NCBI GenBank assembly: GCA_037179515.1
Contig: JAXCGZ010017025.1
Location: 37,501 to 101,500 of the forward strand
Direction of reading: 5' to 3'
DNA length: 64,000 nucleotides
Source: Halocaridina rubra
Lineage: Eukaryota > Arthropoda > Malacostraca > Decapoda > Atyidae
The position numbers were made by a program, and so were the translations under genes. The notes beneath the pieces were generated by a model that was given only the letters and a program-made list of their open reading frames with translations, did no database searches and had not been told where the DNA came from. The stretch's first letter is position 1. Each line of letters begins with the position of its first letter. Shown here piece after piece: positions 15,743 to 28,175 of the stretch.

Positions 15743-15971
15743 TTTATGCTCGCAACCTTTTGCTTAAATTGTCTGGTGAACATTGGCAGCTCGTGAAGCT
15801 GATCAATATAGGAAAAAGAGAGTCAGTGTGGAAAAGAGAGGACACGAGAAGAGAAATGGGAAAGAAAAGGCGAGGATAGAGATCAAGGGCGATACGACAT
15901 TTTAAAGATGTAACACGCAGCTGAAAAAAAAAAAAAAAAGCGAGCGATGAAGGTGTTACAGTATATCGAAG

Positions 15972-16257
<286 letters not shown>

Positions 16258-16344
16258 TAAATTACATGTAATAAAGTTTAGAGAGTACTCTGAATAATAG
16301 TGAATGAATGGGAGGGGGAGATCACGCAACATGGAGCTTGAACC

Positions 16345-17000
16345 TCGTATTAAGCTTAGAAATGTAGAAAACTTCGTATTTTGCATAGAAATTCTGGAGA
16401 GGAATCCATATTCATGGACTATATTTCTTGGTCTTCAGTACTTTGACGATTCTATTAGCCTGTACATTTCTTATTGTTCATAATTCTCTTATTTCTGCCT
16501 TGTCCTTAAGCTGCTACTTTTATTGCTCAATTATTTTATGGTGCCCGGGCCCGATAATGATTTTTTTTTTGGGGGACGTTACGATGTCACACCAATTAAA
16601 AAAAAGACAAAAATGAAAGCTCTTATTACCTATATACATATTAAAAAGAAACTCGTAATGATAAAGAACACTCATATTCATCACGTAGGAAATTCGTCGT
16701 ATTCATTATGGAAAAATTGTAGAAAACTCGTGTTTCATCGTAGAAGTATTTGAGAATCTTACATTCATCATAGAAATAATGTAGAACACTTATTTTCATT
16801 GCAGAAAAACTCGAATTTAACATAAAAAATATTGTAGAAATGCATATTCTAAATAGAAAAGTATTGTAGAGAAACTTTTCCACCATATAGGTACTGGAGA
16901 AAAACTCGTATTCAGCATGGAAATAATGTAGAGCAACTCCTAATCAGCATGAAAATGCTAATTCGCATTCAGCATAGAAATAGTGCAGAGCAATTCGCAT
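16345..17000. repeat. degenerate ~32-bp minisatellite, split by LINE A tail
   Basis: Words of the type CATAGAAATANTGTAGA and AACTCGTATTCA alternate about every 30-35 bp from 16345 to 16420 and again from 16620 to 17000 (clear units near 16690, 16720, 16765, 16810, 16890, 16925, 16970). Divergence between units is high. The gap at 16436-16605 is a LINE family A tail, which therefore inserted after the array existed. Confidence 0.75.
16436..16605 (+). mobile_element. LINE family A, 3'-tail fragment (copy 3)
   Basis: No coding part. The sequence matches the 3' UTR of copy 2: a TTTGAC...CTG start, CTGCCTTGTCCTTAA, GTGCCCGGGCC near 16541-16551, GATGTCACAC and a short A-rich end near 16595-16605. 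Extreme 5' truncation is usual for LINEs. Confidence 0.65.
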
Positions 17001-17039
17001 TCAGCCTAAATCTATTTTAAGAATAGTATATTTTTGAAT

Positions 17040-17580
17040 CGATCCTGTATTTGAACTGACATGACCTGTTACACCAACCCTGTATGTGCTTGCTAAAAAA
17101 CCTATTTCTGAACTAACATGCACTGTTAAACCAACCTTGTATATGCCTGTAAAGCACCAATATTTGAACTATTATGAGCTGTTAAACCATCACTGTGTAT
17201 GCTTGCAAAGAGAGCTGATATGAACCGTTAAACCAACTCTGAATGTGCTTGCAAAGAATCTATATTTGAACTAACATGAACTGTTTAACCAACTCTTTAT
17301 TCACTTGCAAGGAACCTTGATTTGAACTAATAATATGTACTGCTAAACCAAACCTGTGTGTGCTTGCAAAAAACCTATATGAACTGACATGAGCTGTTGA
17401 ACCATCTCTATATGTGCTAGCAAAGAACCTTGATTTGAACTGACATGAGCTGATAAACCAACCTTATATGTGCTTGCAAATAACCTATATTTGAACTGAT
17501 ATGAACTGTTAACCAACCCTGCATGTGCTTTTATTTGAATTGACATGAACTGTTAAACCACCTCATATGCACTTGCAAAC
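17040..17580. repeat. ~57-bp minisatellite, about 10 units
   Basis: Each unit contains TTTGAACTGACATGAACTG, then TTAAACCAACC, then TGTATGTGCTTGCAAA. I count ten units between 17046 and 17580, most 54-58 bp. The unit starting near 17220 and the last two are shorter. It abuts the 32-bp array on its left, but the two unit types are unrelated by eye. Its open frame on the minus strand reflects the repeat and not a gene. Confidence 0.92.
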
Positions 17581-17680
17581 AGTTGAGAAAAATTACATTA
17601 ATCCACAAATGCTGGTCTTTGTCTACAGTAAATGGTATTATATTTACTTACTTATTTTTGAGGTTCAATCTATATGTCTG

Positions 17681-18000
<320 letters not shown>

Positions 18001-18049
18001 TTTTCTTTTTTCTTTTTTTTCTCTCGTCCATTACTTTTCATATGACAGG

Positions 18050-19465
18050 AAATTACTGTTATGGTCAGTGATAAGTTCTAACTTGTTTGAATAATTTTCC
18101 TTCAATACATGGATATATCTTGCATTTCAAAAATGGGGGGTTTATCTTCTTTACTTAATTATATATATATATATATTTTTATGGCAAATTCCAAAACTTT
18201 TGTAGACCAGATATTGCTACAGCCTTTATCAGTATTCAGGCATTTGCAAGCACACTTCAGTAATCACAGACATGAACTGTGTGTTTTTTTTTTTATCTTA
18301 TGTGCTTTGCAGAAAAAAATTGACCTGATTTTTGCCTAATGAAATATGGACCATATTATATAATCAGCCTTATGTTGTGTCGCAAGTGCTTGATTCCCTG
18401 GTGACATATGACATCAACAGATATATCTGTTTATTGATCATTGCATTTTTCACCCTGTGATGTGCTAATGGAAAGGTCAGAGTTGTATAACTCGTTTATT
18501 TGATGCTGGCTTTCATGTGTAGGTGGCTGGCGTTGGTGTGTGCAGTAAGAAAATTTTGTTTTATGTCTGCAAAAACCTTCACAGCTTAGTAGTTAGGGAA
18601 ACGCCCCCTCCCCGCCCCTACCATTTTATGATTGTTAGTGGATTGTTGGAACTCGGGTGAATTCAAAGGTATCCGTGTGTTTTGATGATGACACATTTAA
18701 AAATAAATTGTTTAAAGTTTGTCTTTGGGTGTTTGTCATCTAGCTTGTTCTAGATGTGGTAACTGTTCTTTGCTAAGCTTTCGACTATTATGTTCCGAAC
18801 TCGAAATATAAGGAAAGGAATATTTTTTTTTTTCAATACATGTTCTACACATGGACGAGCGCACTATTGGTTGCTAATGCAGTACTACTGAGAGGTAAAT
18901 TCGTAACTGTATGCAATGAAAAATCCGCTAGTAAGAGTCGCAAATTCTTTAGTTGAAAGATACATGAAGTTTAGTTTACAGGTCACTAAATATGTTATGA
19001 ACGCTAGTAATAGAATGACAATAGACAAAAAACTATATTAATATATACAAACGCACGTGCATAGGTCACAGTAGATTAAGTTAATATAGTTTTGTTGGTT
19101 GACCAGTATGCATTTCTATTGTTTATTCCTCTGATGTGAATATCAGTAACTAGTAAATATATACTAATGCTGGTAAGGCTCATTTTGTTTTTGCATCAGA
19201 TTTCACGAGAACTTTTCCTATTGACTGTACCGCTCTGAGACCCAAACGATAGATATTCGCACAATTGCTTGGTGTAGGGGTGTAAGACCCCAAGATTGAA
19301 CTGACACTGAGGTTTTTGTGTATATCTGTTATCCACCCTTTTCCAACTCTGCTAAATTAATATTTTCAGTTTATCTTGTTTTGTCTTTGTTTTACAATAT
19401 ACTTGTAACTTTATTTTTTCGTATACAGTGGTCTAGAAACCTTACGTATGTGTGTTTTATATTTC

Positions 19466-19470
<5 letters not shown>
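18050..19470. other. unassigned unique sequence
   Basis: A good pyrimidine-rich 3' splice-site-like motif ends at 18312 (TTATGTGCTTTGCAG), but the next codons reach a stop within nine residues and no gene was built from it. Nothing else is supportable. Confidence 0.45.

Positions 19471-19513
<43 letters not shown>
19471..19513. repeat. (GA)n microsatellite
   Basis: About 43 bp of GA. Confidence 0.95.
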
Positions 19514-19897
19514 AAAACTCACTTATTTACTTGCATCACTGCTCCGGAGGAGATTCCAGGATCCTGTTGAGGACTTAGTAATTATTATATATATTTGGTG
19601 TATTCGAATATCTCTCTTTGGTTTGTATTGATCACAGGAGTGTTTGGGGCGGGAGGAAAAGGAGGGGATGGCTTGTTGTTGGGAGAGTTTAGAGATTGGA
19701 TGGGGGGATGGAGCCTGTGGTAGACCAGTAGACATCGTCTGCTTAGCAACCTTGTGAAGGTGGAGATTGGCAAGGAACAATTTTTTTTTTCCCTAGGCTA
19801 GTCTAGTATAGCCTAGGGACCGTGGGAGGGGGGAAGGTTTTACTCCACCTACCCCCTCCCATTCTCTATTAATCCTTTACCCCTGCCTTATCCCTTC

Positions 19898-20190
19898 CAC
19901 TATGATGTCCCTTTTCCAGTCTCCTTCCTACCATGATGCTCCTTTTCCATGGTTCTGTCCACCATGCTACCTCCTTTCCAGGATTCTACTCTTCCAGTAT
20001 TCCTCCTACCATGAAGTCCCTTTCCAGTATTCTGCTCTCCCAGTATCCCTTCCACCATGATGCCCCTCTTCCAAGATTCTGCTCTTCCGATCTCCCTCCT
20101 ACCGTAATGCCTCCTATTTCAGGATTCTGCTTTTCCAGTGTTCCTCCCACCATGATGCCCATTTTCCAGGATTCTGCTCTTCCAGTCTCT
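19898..20190. repeat. ~47-bp pyrimidine-rich minisatellite, six units
   Basis: Units start ACCATGATGCC and contain TTTTCCAGGATTCTGCT and CTTCCAGT-TTCCTCC. Starts are near 19897, 19931, 19959, 20009, 20054, 20100 and 20148. The unit is not a multiple of three, so the open frame crossing it is a composition effect. Confidence 0.88.
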
Positions 20191-20399
20191 ACTGCCGACA
20201 GCTCTACCACCCCCACCCTCCTCCCCTCAACTAAGCTTAGTTAATCCTTCTGCACTAATCCAGGTTTAGTTGTATATTTCCAGTTTTCCATAAAAATCAG
20301 AGTAAAGATATTTTTAAACTGACAAATACAGGGTTACTTGAAACTGATATACTAAACTATTATAACTTATAATGTGATATTTATACCAATAATTAACAC

Positions 20400-20400
<1 letters not shown>

Positions 20401-20468
<68 letters not shown>
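20401..20468. repeat. (TTC)n-(TTA)n compound
   Basis: TTC units to about 20428, then TTA/ATT units. Confidence 0.95.
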
Positions 20469-20546
20469 TGTCAGGATTTCTCATAAATGTATGCTATTAA
20501 TTTTTTACATTAATAATATCACATGACTCCAATTTTTGCATAAAAT

Positions 20547-20559
20547 CTCTCTCTCTCTC

Positions 20560-20625
<66 letters not shown>
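20547..20625. repeat. (CT)n with CC slips
   Basis: About 79 bp of CT with two CC interruptions. Confidence 0.95.
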
Positions 20626-20628
<3 letters not shown>

Positions 20629-21135
20629 CCTTAGGTCTATATGCCCGAAAGGCCTAAGATTTTAGACCTAATAGTTTTAGAAACGTCAGATAGCTAGGCT
20701 GCATCTTGTCGTGTCGTAATGATTATAGTTTCACTGTGGAGGATTTATGTCTTAATGTATGAACCTTGTCTGTGATAATTTTATGATCGAGTCACGCACT
20801 AAACTGATTATCAGTGAACGTTACAGCATATTAACTTGCTTCGTATGTCCTATTTTTTGCCTGTCATTTTTATATAAAGAATGACGTGTGTTAGACTCAT
20901 TGGTGGTAGTGTTTGGGTAGGAGTAATGCGTAAAAATAATTAGCTCTTCATTGTATATAACTGAGCGACGGTATTTGTGATTAAATAAACAGGTTCCTTA
21001 TGAATAGTCAAACGCGAGACTGCCTTACATGGTCAATATCTTTAAAGTCAGGTCAGGTCAGCTTAGGGTATGGTAGGTTTGGTTATGAATGTAATGATGG
21101 GTTCCAAGAGAACCTCTTGCTTCTCGTTTTATGTC
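20626..21135. other. unassigned unique sequence
   Basis: No gene or element recognised. Confidence 0.5.
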
Positions 21136-21232
21136 ATTATTAATCTTTCGAATTGGGGTGGACACAGACTGGTTGAAGCTGGGGAATTAAAACTGGATGC
21201 CCTTCCTAATTCAAGAGGGCCTCTGAGGCTTG
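21136..21232 (-). mobile_element. SINE family C, partial copy
   Basis: Shares GGTGGACACAG, TTGAAGCTGG and the core GGATGCCCTTCCTA with the other family C copies, read here from its complement. The tRNA-like head is missing or too diverged to see. Confidence 0.5.
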
Positions 21233-21519
21233 GTAACGTTAGCATCTATCATGTATTGGATGTGTGTGTGCATAGCTTGTACAGTTTGAAATTCGCGGGT
21301 GACTCAGTTCTAACTTCATGCCAAGTCTCTGTATTTGTGTTTATTTTTCTCCCTTTTATTATCTCCAAGACCCTATTGACAATGATCTCTGAGGACTGTT
21401 GTAAGGCTAAGAGTATCCATGGGAGTAATGTTACCAGATTGACCCGACATGCTTTTCACAAATAAGGCAACTCTCGACGTGGCAAATGCAGTCATTATTT
21501 TTTAAAAGTTTTTCATCGG

Positions 21520-22273
<754 letters not shown>

Positions 22274-22617
22274 TCAATGTTTCCTTTGACACCTAGCCAA
22301 AAGTCCTACGACAGCGGAGCATCTTCTCCATTCCGCTCTTTCTCGGAAGATATCGTCCTCCTCCAATCTATTCAGTCTTCCCATTCTATATTTTGTTAAG
22401 ATTTCTTGTATACTATCCCTCCATCTTTTTCGTGGGCAGCCTGTGGGCCTTCTTCCGTCTGGTGTCCATTTGAATGCTAGTTTTGGAATTCTTGCCTCCT
22501 CCATTCTCTGTACATGTTCCAGCCACCTCAACTTAGCTTGCTCAAGTTGAGGTGTAATACCACTCCTAGTCTTCTTCTAAGTTCTTCATTCCTTATTCTA
22601 TCCATTTGCATTTTACC

Positions 22618-22618
<1 letters not shown>
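22274..22618 (-). mobile_element. LINE fragment, RT C-terminal domain (third family)
   Basis: Read on the minus strand this encodes a non-LTR RT tail. IRNEELRRRLGV (about 22600-22565) is followed by LRWLEHVQRMEE and GRRPTGCPRKRWRD down to a stop at 22274-22276. The LRW-HV-RM and GRR--G-P-RW-D pattern is the conserved tail of many RTE/R1/Jockey-type elements. A one-base shift near 22560-22565 separates the two parts, so it is dead. Its 5' side is cut by the (AT)n tract at 22618-22700. Confidence 0.85.

Positions 22619-22701
<83 letters not shown>
22618..22701. repeat. (AT)n microsatellite
   Basis: About 83 bp of AT inserted at the truncated 5' side of the LINE fragment. Confidence 0.95.
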
Positions 22702-22704
<3 letters not shown>

Positions 22705-22875
22705 GTGAAAAGATATAAAGTTTCTGAATCTGGTCTTGTAACACCCCCCTTCCCTCTCCTCTCCCATTTAATGATTTTGTCTCTTTTGTTTTCGCACCCA
22801 CTCCATATTCGCCCGCTATTATTCATATATTCTCAGATCCACCCACCTACCAATAAACAGTTATTTAGAATAATG

Positions 22876-22876
<1 letters not shown>

Positions 22877-22917
<41 letters not shown>

Positions 22918-22993
22918 GTATGTTGATGTTGTGTATTCGTTTAAAGATTATTGATATTGAATTTTTAATAATAATAATAATAATAATAATAAT
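22877..22993. repeat. (ATT)n ... (AAT)n opposed pair
   Basis: ATT about 22877-22918 and AAT about 22966-22993, complementary to each other across a 47-bp spacer. Confidence 0.9.
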
Positions 22994-23079
22994 GTTAACT
23001 ATATATGATGATACTAATGATGAGAATGATAATCTGAAGGCATAATGAGATTTTATACCTATATAGACTAAAAATTACA

Positions 23080-23200
23080 TCTGAGGTTAGCAAGAGCATG
23101 CACTCAGGGTAGCGATTACATCTGCCAAAACATGTCCTTTGCAAGAAGGCAACCGTCCTAGCCCTTGGTAGAAAAGGGAGTCTGTGACGTAAAACCGGAA
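23080..23200 (+). mobile_element. SINE family B, 5'-truncated copy with TSD
   Basis: The body (TCTGAGGTTAGCAAG ... CGTAAAACCGGAA) matches the 3' two-thirds of the copy at 36792-36990. It lacks the tRNA-like head. It is bracketed by a 17-bp direct repeat, ATAGACTAAAAATTACA at 23063-23079 and ATAGACTGAAAATTACA at 23201-23217, with one difference. Target-site duplication plus 5' truncation shows insertion by target-primed reverse transcription. Confidence 0.88.
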
Positions 23201-23276
23201 ATAGACTGAAAATTACACTTCTAAACAACATGGGTTACGTTCTTGTAATAAGTCATTTTAACACAGCTTGCGATTG

Positions 23277-23279
<3 letters not shown>

Positions 23280-23322
<43 letters not shown>
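23280..23322. repeat. (GA)n microsatellite
   Basis: About 43 bp of GA. Confidence 0.95.
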
Positions 23323-23325
<3 letters not shown>

Positions 23326-23424
23326 CTGGTGTGCTAGTTCTGCTTGAAAGTTTGCTGTTGCTGCAGCAATATCAGCATCAGCAATAGCACCGCCACCTCC
23401 AGCAGCAAACGCGACGGGACTTAC

Positions 23425-23544
23425 TGCCCACCTCAGACTTCGAGCGTCTAGTCTCGTCTGTCTGGGGAAGAGAGAGACTGATTTTGTTTCTTCGCTGAGG
23501 TCATAATACCAACATCGGGGGTTTGTATTGAAGCTAACTCTTCT
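23425..23544 (-). CDS. candidate internal or first coding exon (unknown gene)
   Basis: On the minus strand an open segment of 120 nt (40 codons, phase 0) ends at GGGCA followed by a consensus donor GTAAGT (23419-23424). It is preceded by ATACAG. The encoded peptide starts RRVSFNTNPRCWYY and contains DLSEETKSV and RQTRLDARSLRW. Composition is balanced and GC exceeds background. The acceptor lacks a good pyrimidine tract, so it could instead be a first exon starting at the ATG at 23551-23553. I do not recognise the peptide. Confidence 0.28.
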
Positions 23545-24441
23545 CTGTATCATCCCAGCGTTTCTACATTACGCGATATTCTTTTCCTGTACACCTCTCT
23601 ACAGGAATACTGTATCCCTTTACATTTTTTTATGTGAATGTTTTGTTCTTGTACATCCCTTTACTCGATTGGTTAATCTTGTGCATCATAGTGTCTTCGT
23701 TTCATGTTTTGTTGTACCTTTTTTTGGATAGTTTGAATGTGAGTAGTATATCATCATCATCATAATAAGATTAATAAAGACAATAATAAGTGATATTTGA
23801 CCTTAGACAACAATAATGTCTTTGTGTCATGTATCATGATTATATTGGCATTCATTGTTAGGGTATGTCATCAGGCTCTAGTAGGGCTTTTCATTGATTT
23901 TTTTTAAACTACTTTTCCTAACTGGTGTCTAATATTGGAAGAATAGGTTTTTATTATGTATACTCATTGATATTTTACCCTCAAACCACTGTGGGGAGTA
24001 AATCAACTCAGCTCGGTGCCAGTGCTAAGCCTGGATTTCTAAAGGGGGTTGGTGTATCAGGAAGGATATCCGACCATGAATCACTGAGCCAAAGCTATTT
24101 ATACACTTGGCCAACAGACTAGCGAATAGCAGCACCTCTCCCCCAAGGAGGAGGGTTAGTTCCAGGAAGGAGGAGATCAGGCTTAAACCAACACTAGACT
24201 TTAGAGGCTATTGAAATACAGCACACTTAAGAAAGAAGAATACAAATTGATGTTAAAATTTAGACCATTTATGTTTTGTTCCCTCATTTAAACTTTTTGA
24301 GTGAACAGTATACATTGCCTTTACTTAGAATGTAAATAGTATGGAGGTTTTGGTAAGCCTCGTGCTTGGAAACCGAAACGCCTTTGGCTGCCACTCTCTT
24401 GACCATACAGCTTTAGAGGAAAGCTGACTGGCTGCTCCTCT
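23545..24441. other. unassigned sequence
   Basis: 24055-24080 has a weak resemblance to the SINE C core (AGGAAGGATATCC), not enough to call. No gene seen. Confidence 0.45.
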
Positions 24442-24463
24442 GTGTGTGTGTGTGTGTGTGTGT
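24442..24463. repeat. (GT)n microsatellite
   Basis: Short GT tract of 22 bp. Confidence 0.9.
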
Positions 24464-24824
24464 TTCCTTTGGGAGAGTGTAATATTGATAACCAACCGCA
24501 GATCATTAAACTTGGGACAAAGATATATTTTTGTGGAAAAGCGAGAAAAAAAAATCTGGATAGTAGTTTTTGAAGAGAAATAATTAACCTTCCCTTAAAA
24601 ATTAAAAGATATACTAATACATAAATATGCGCGCATTAAATGCTTGACTAATTAAAGTTTCATATTTTTGTGCTTTTTTTCTTTTTTCATATTCGCAAAA
24701 TAACACTTGGTTCTCTTAACAGAACGTGATATACTCGTTCAGGGAAGAATAACCCTCACATATGTTGTGCAAAGGGTATTACAACTAAATCATAAGTAGT
24801 TTTAACATAAAGATAATATTGTAG

Positions 24825-24827
<3 letters not shown>

Positions 24828-24909
<82 letters not shown>
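24828..24909. repeat. (AT)n microsatellite
   Basis: About 82 bp of AT. Confidence 0.95.
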
Positions 24910-24913
<4 letters not shown>

Positions 24914-25079
24914 AACTTCATAAAACTTTTATGTATGTATGTTTTAAGTAATTATTAAGGACTTCAGGGTTGCAGTTTGGTCAGTTGCCTTTCATTGGCT
25001 TCTTCGTGGAAAACAGGATAATTGCATTAGTAACTAAGAGTTTTAGCAAAAACCGAATATCTGGCTTCTAGGGAGCAAG

Positions 25080-25400
25080 CCTGCTAAACTCAGTGCAAAG
25101 TTCAACCTCTGATGGAGAGGATTTCATGTCCAGCCGTGAACTTATAAGCCAAACCCCACTCTAGTCTCTTAGAGCCATGTGAATCCAACGACTCCATATG
25201 AACATGAGAAAGCTGTGACTTCCCATTTGCCACCGGTGCACTCCTGACGCCAGTTAACTTGTCAGAAGCTAGAGAACTGCAGACGACACACTCTCTGCCT
25301 TCTATCTCCTCGACATGAGAAATTTTCAACTTTCGCCACGGAATGAGGATAACTCGAACTCGGGTCCACTGAAATGGCAGACTGATATATTGTGTCCAGC
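25080..25400. other. GC-elevated unassigned segment
   Basis: Composition differs from the flanks. A minus-strand open frame (25102-25329) exists, but no motif or splice support was found. It may be an unrecognised element. Confidence 0.3.
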
Positions 25401-25502
25401 ACGATGCAGGATCCAGTAGTGTAATACTTGATGCTTTGATCTTTTTAAATTTTGTTATAATAAACCTCCTTCTCCGTCAGTCTTTATTGGAGTGGAGATT
25501 TA

Positions 25503-25658
25503 GGATCAGGTAAAGATTATCGACCCCAAGCACATTAAAAGCCCCGTAAATGGTCAGGCTAAGTTAGACTAGGCTGATCTAAACTTAACCTATGCTAACT
25601 AGCATAACAATTTATGGGATTATGTAATGTACTGAGGTCGCTAATCTTTACCTGAGCC
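25503..25658. mobile_element. MITE-like foldback, ~50-bp terminal inverted repeats
   Basis: The left end GGATCAGGTAAAGATTATCG and right end (complement) GGCTCAGGTAAAGATTAGCG pair, and complementarity continues for about 50 bp each side with several mismatches (CGACCCCAAG-ACATTA against CGACCTCAGTACATTA). Total about 156 bp and non-coding. I cannot see a convincing target-site duplication. No second copy was found. Confidence 0.7.
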
Positions 25659-26490
25659 CGAAGGTATTCGTAATTGGGCATATTACACACAAGTAGAACC
25701 TAGACGTTAAAAAACTATTTATGAAAACCTATCGAATTGTTACAAAAAAGTCAGATGTCTGCAGATGCGTAGGGATCAGTTGGAAAGGAGTATAAATAGA
25801 AGGATTGGTGGTGGAGGGGGAGGGGACGACCGGGGGGGGGGGCGGTATAGCCACCTTAACGACTATGACACCAAAGTCTCTTACCCGCCCACCTCCCAAC
25901 GATCAATAATTGAGATTCGAGAGTTTCTGTCACCTGATTTTGTTCACGTATTATTTTGGAATTTAATTATTTTAATCTTTTTTGGTATGTGTTGATACTA
26001 GTGATTCATGTGAAGTTGAGAATCCACTCAAGTCTCTTCATGGGAATATACGAATAAAAAACATAATTTTAGATTCAAAAGTAGTGTGGTTTTTGGTTTG
26101 CTTAGACGGAAACAAAATATTTGAATTTAAGAATTTTTTTTGGGGGGAGAGGGGTCATCTAAGAGGTACATAGATGATAACAATATATCTGCTAATTTGG
26201 ATGAGTCTTTCAGGGATGCTCTGCAACGTTTTCAGCTTCTTTAATTTAAATATCATAATGCACCCACAGAGTCTTTAACTAAATTCCCTGTGGGTGACCT
26301 AAGCAAGATGGTTGGGTGGGACGAATTGTGGCAACCCTTTATCCCAAATGAACTAAGATGGGGGGGGGGGTGCTCAAGGTGTTCAGCTGATGTTGCATGT
26401 GTTCTGTGGCTCTGCCACCCTCCTTAGTGAGATTGTGACCATTGTATTAAAAAATATCAGCAAGTAGACGACGAGTAATGTTATCTTGAT

Positions 26491-27048
26491 AGGGTTGAAT
26501 CTAAGGCAGTCAGACTCATTAATGATCCTTCTCTTACTTCTTACCTGGATTCTCTCTCTCTTCGCCTTAAGGTATCTTCCCTTTCGCTTTTCTATCATTA
26601 CTACTTCCATCGCTGCTCTGATGAGTTGGCGAGTTGCATCCCTCCTCCACTGCCGAGGCCGCGTAAAACTCGCCAAGCGGCCTCATCTCACAGGTACTGT
26701 GTGGAGATTTGTAGCTCGCGGATTGGTCGGTGCAGCGACTGCTTCTTCCCATCTACCTCCAGACTCTGGATCTCTCTTCCTCCTTCTGTCTTTCCTAATT
26801 CTTATGACATTTCATCCTTCAAAAGGCAGATCTATCGTCATCTCATAGCCTAGTCCTCCATATCTCTGGGTCCTCTTTACTTTGACTGTTTTTTTCTGTC
26901 TGTCGTTTTCCTTTGTGTGACATTACCTCATCTCTGCCTTGCCCTTAACCTTTTTATTTTCCTTCTTCTTGGTATTTTCTCGTGCCCGGGCCTTTGTTGA
27001 TGAGGGCAGTTTCTGCCTGTCCCGGTGTCACACTCTTAAAAAAAATGT
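26491..27048 (+). mobile_element. LINE family A, 5'-truncated copy 2 (RT C-terminus)
   Basis: An open frame of 120 codons (26491-26853, TAG stop) encodes the non-LTR RT tail. It reads RVESKAVRLIND, LTSYLDSLSLRLKV, LFYHYYFHRCSDEL, PPLPRPRKTRQA, FFPSTSRLW and FKRQIYRHL. It is the longest family A frame here and has no internal stop. The 3' UTR carries CTGCCTTGCCCTTAA, CGTGCCCGGGCC (26983-26994), GATGAGGGCAGTTTCTGCC and GGTGTCACACTC, and ends with A8 at about 27040. Catalytic RT motifs are absent through truncation. Confidence 0.88.
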
Positions 27049-28054
27049 ATTAACTATCCAGAACACAGTCAAGACAAATTAAAGACATTTATTGTTGTAC
27101 TTTCACTCCCGATAGCCTGGCGCACTTCAATAATCCCGGCATCCACAGCCATTAAAATCCGTAACTAAATAGGTGGATTATGCTTCACAAGTTCAAAAGA
27201 TGACGATAGATGATGTCATATCGTTTTGACAGAAATCTGTGTGTGTGTGTGTGTATGTTGTTTCATATTCACGGGTTCAGTTTTTCGTGGTTTCGTTAAA
27301 GCGCCCGACTCCTGTAAATGATTGTATATACAGTACATTATTTAAACTCCTTAGGGTCTTTTATAAAATATATAATTTTGATTTCATTCGAAAATACTCA
27401 TGCTCATAATTCATGAATATTTTAATGAGAAGACTTATTGAAATTTGTATACATACATTACTTTCTATACATTCATTCTCATGTGTTTGATACTCGCACT
27501 GAAACTGTCCTGTGACAAAAGAACACTTTTAAGGGTCGTCGTTCCCCTGCTCCTCTTAGTTGGCGGAATGCGATAGTGGTACTCTCTGGCACCCAGTAAC
27601 AGGGATTTATTCTTTTAATTATTTATTTTGATGCTCAGAAAAGCCGAAGAAAATTTTTTCTCCCACTACCAAGGAATACTACTACTACTACCACCACTGC
27701 TAATAATTGTTAATAATGACGAAAACTATCGTAGTGTTATTCAACTTGTGTATGAATTCCTTTTGTATATCAGCAGGCCTAGTAGATTACACACTATAAG
27801 ATGCTTGGAGTCTGTTGTGGAACAGTATCTTCTGGTCCTGATTCCTTGCCTCTCCTCAATATGGGCCCACCCAAAAAACATTGCCTGTGTTAGATTTTTC
27901 TTTAGCCAGCCACATTTTCTCAAGGAACAGTTGTCGAATTGATCCCACTGACAGGCTGAAATGCCTGTCTGGGAGTAGAAACTTTTTGTTTAAACTTGAA
28001 ATCCCGCATTTGGGTATGAGCCTTATTAGTCTATCTACATATCTACCTATATAC
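27049..28054. other. unassigned unique sequence
   Basis: Short GT tract at 27238-27254. Open frames near 27630-27940 lack any recognisable motif or splice support. Confidence 0.45.
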
Positions 28055-28175
28055 ACGTACCGTAGCCCCCCGTATAAGGACGATGGCCAAGTCAGAGCAA
28101 AGCCTATACTTTGTAGGATGAAAACACAAAGGAGAGGATTCTCATACCACTTGCTCCACCCCATTTAGTTCACTT
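28055..28175 (-). mobile_element. dispersed repeat family D, longest copy
   Basis: Read on the minus strand it contains GGGGTGGAGCAAGTGG, a CCTCTCC block, TTTTCATCCTAC and TTTGCTCTGACTTGGCCATC. The last block recurs as GCTCTGACTCGGCCATCC in the copy at 62985 and GCTTTGACTCGGCAATC at 56500. Non-coding. The origin is unknown, possibly a SINE or LINE tail. Confidence 0.55.

Noticed and set aside
17343..17546. Minus-strand 67-codon frame with repeats such as AHTGLV
   Set aside because: Lies within the 57-bp minisatellite, and units in other frames contain stops.
18283..18340. Acceptor-like site GTGCTTTGCAG followed by an open stretch
   Set aside because: Stops after nine codons and shows no polyadenylation signal or partner exon.
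19933..20244. 103-codon plus-strand open frame
   Set aside because: It spans a 47-bp minisatellite; the unit is not divisible by three and the peptide has no periodic conservation.
24055..24080. AGGAAGGATATCC resembling the SINE C core
   Set aside because: Similarity covers about 13 bp with no matching head or tail.
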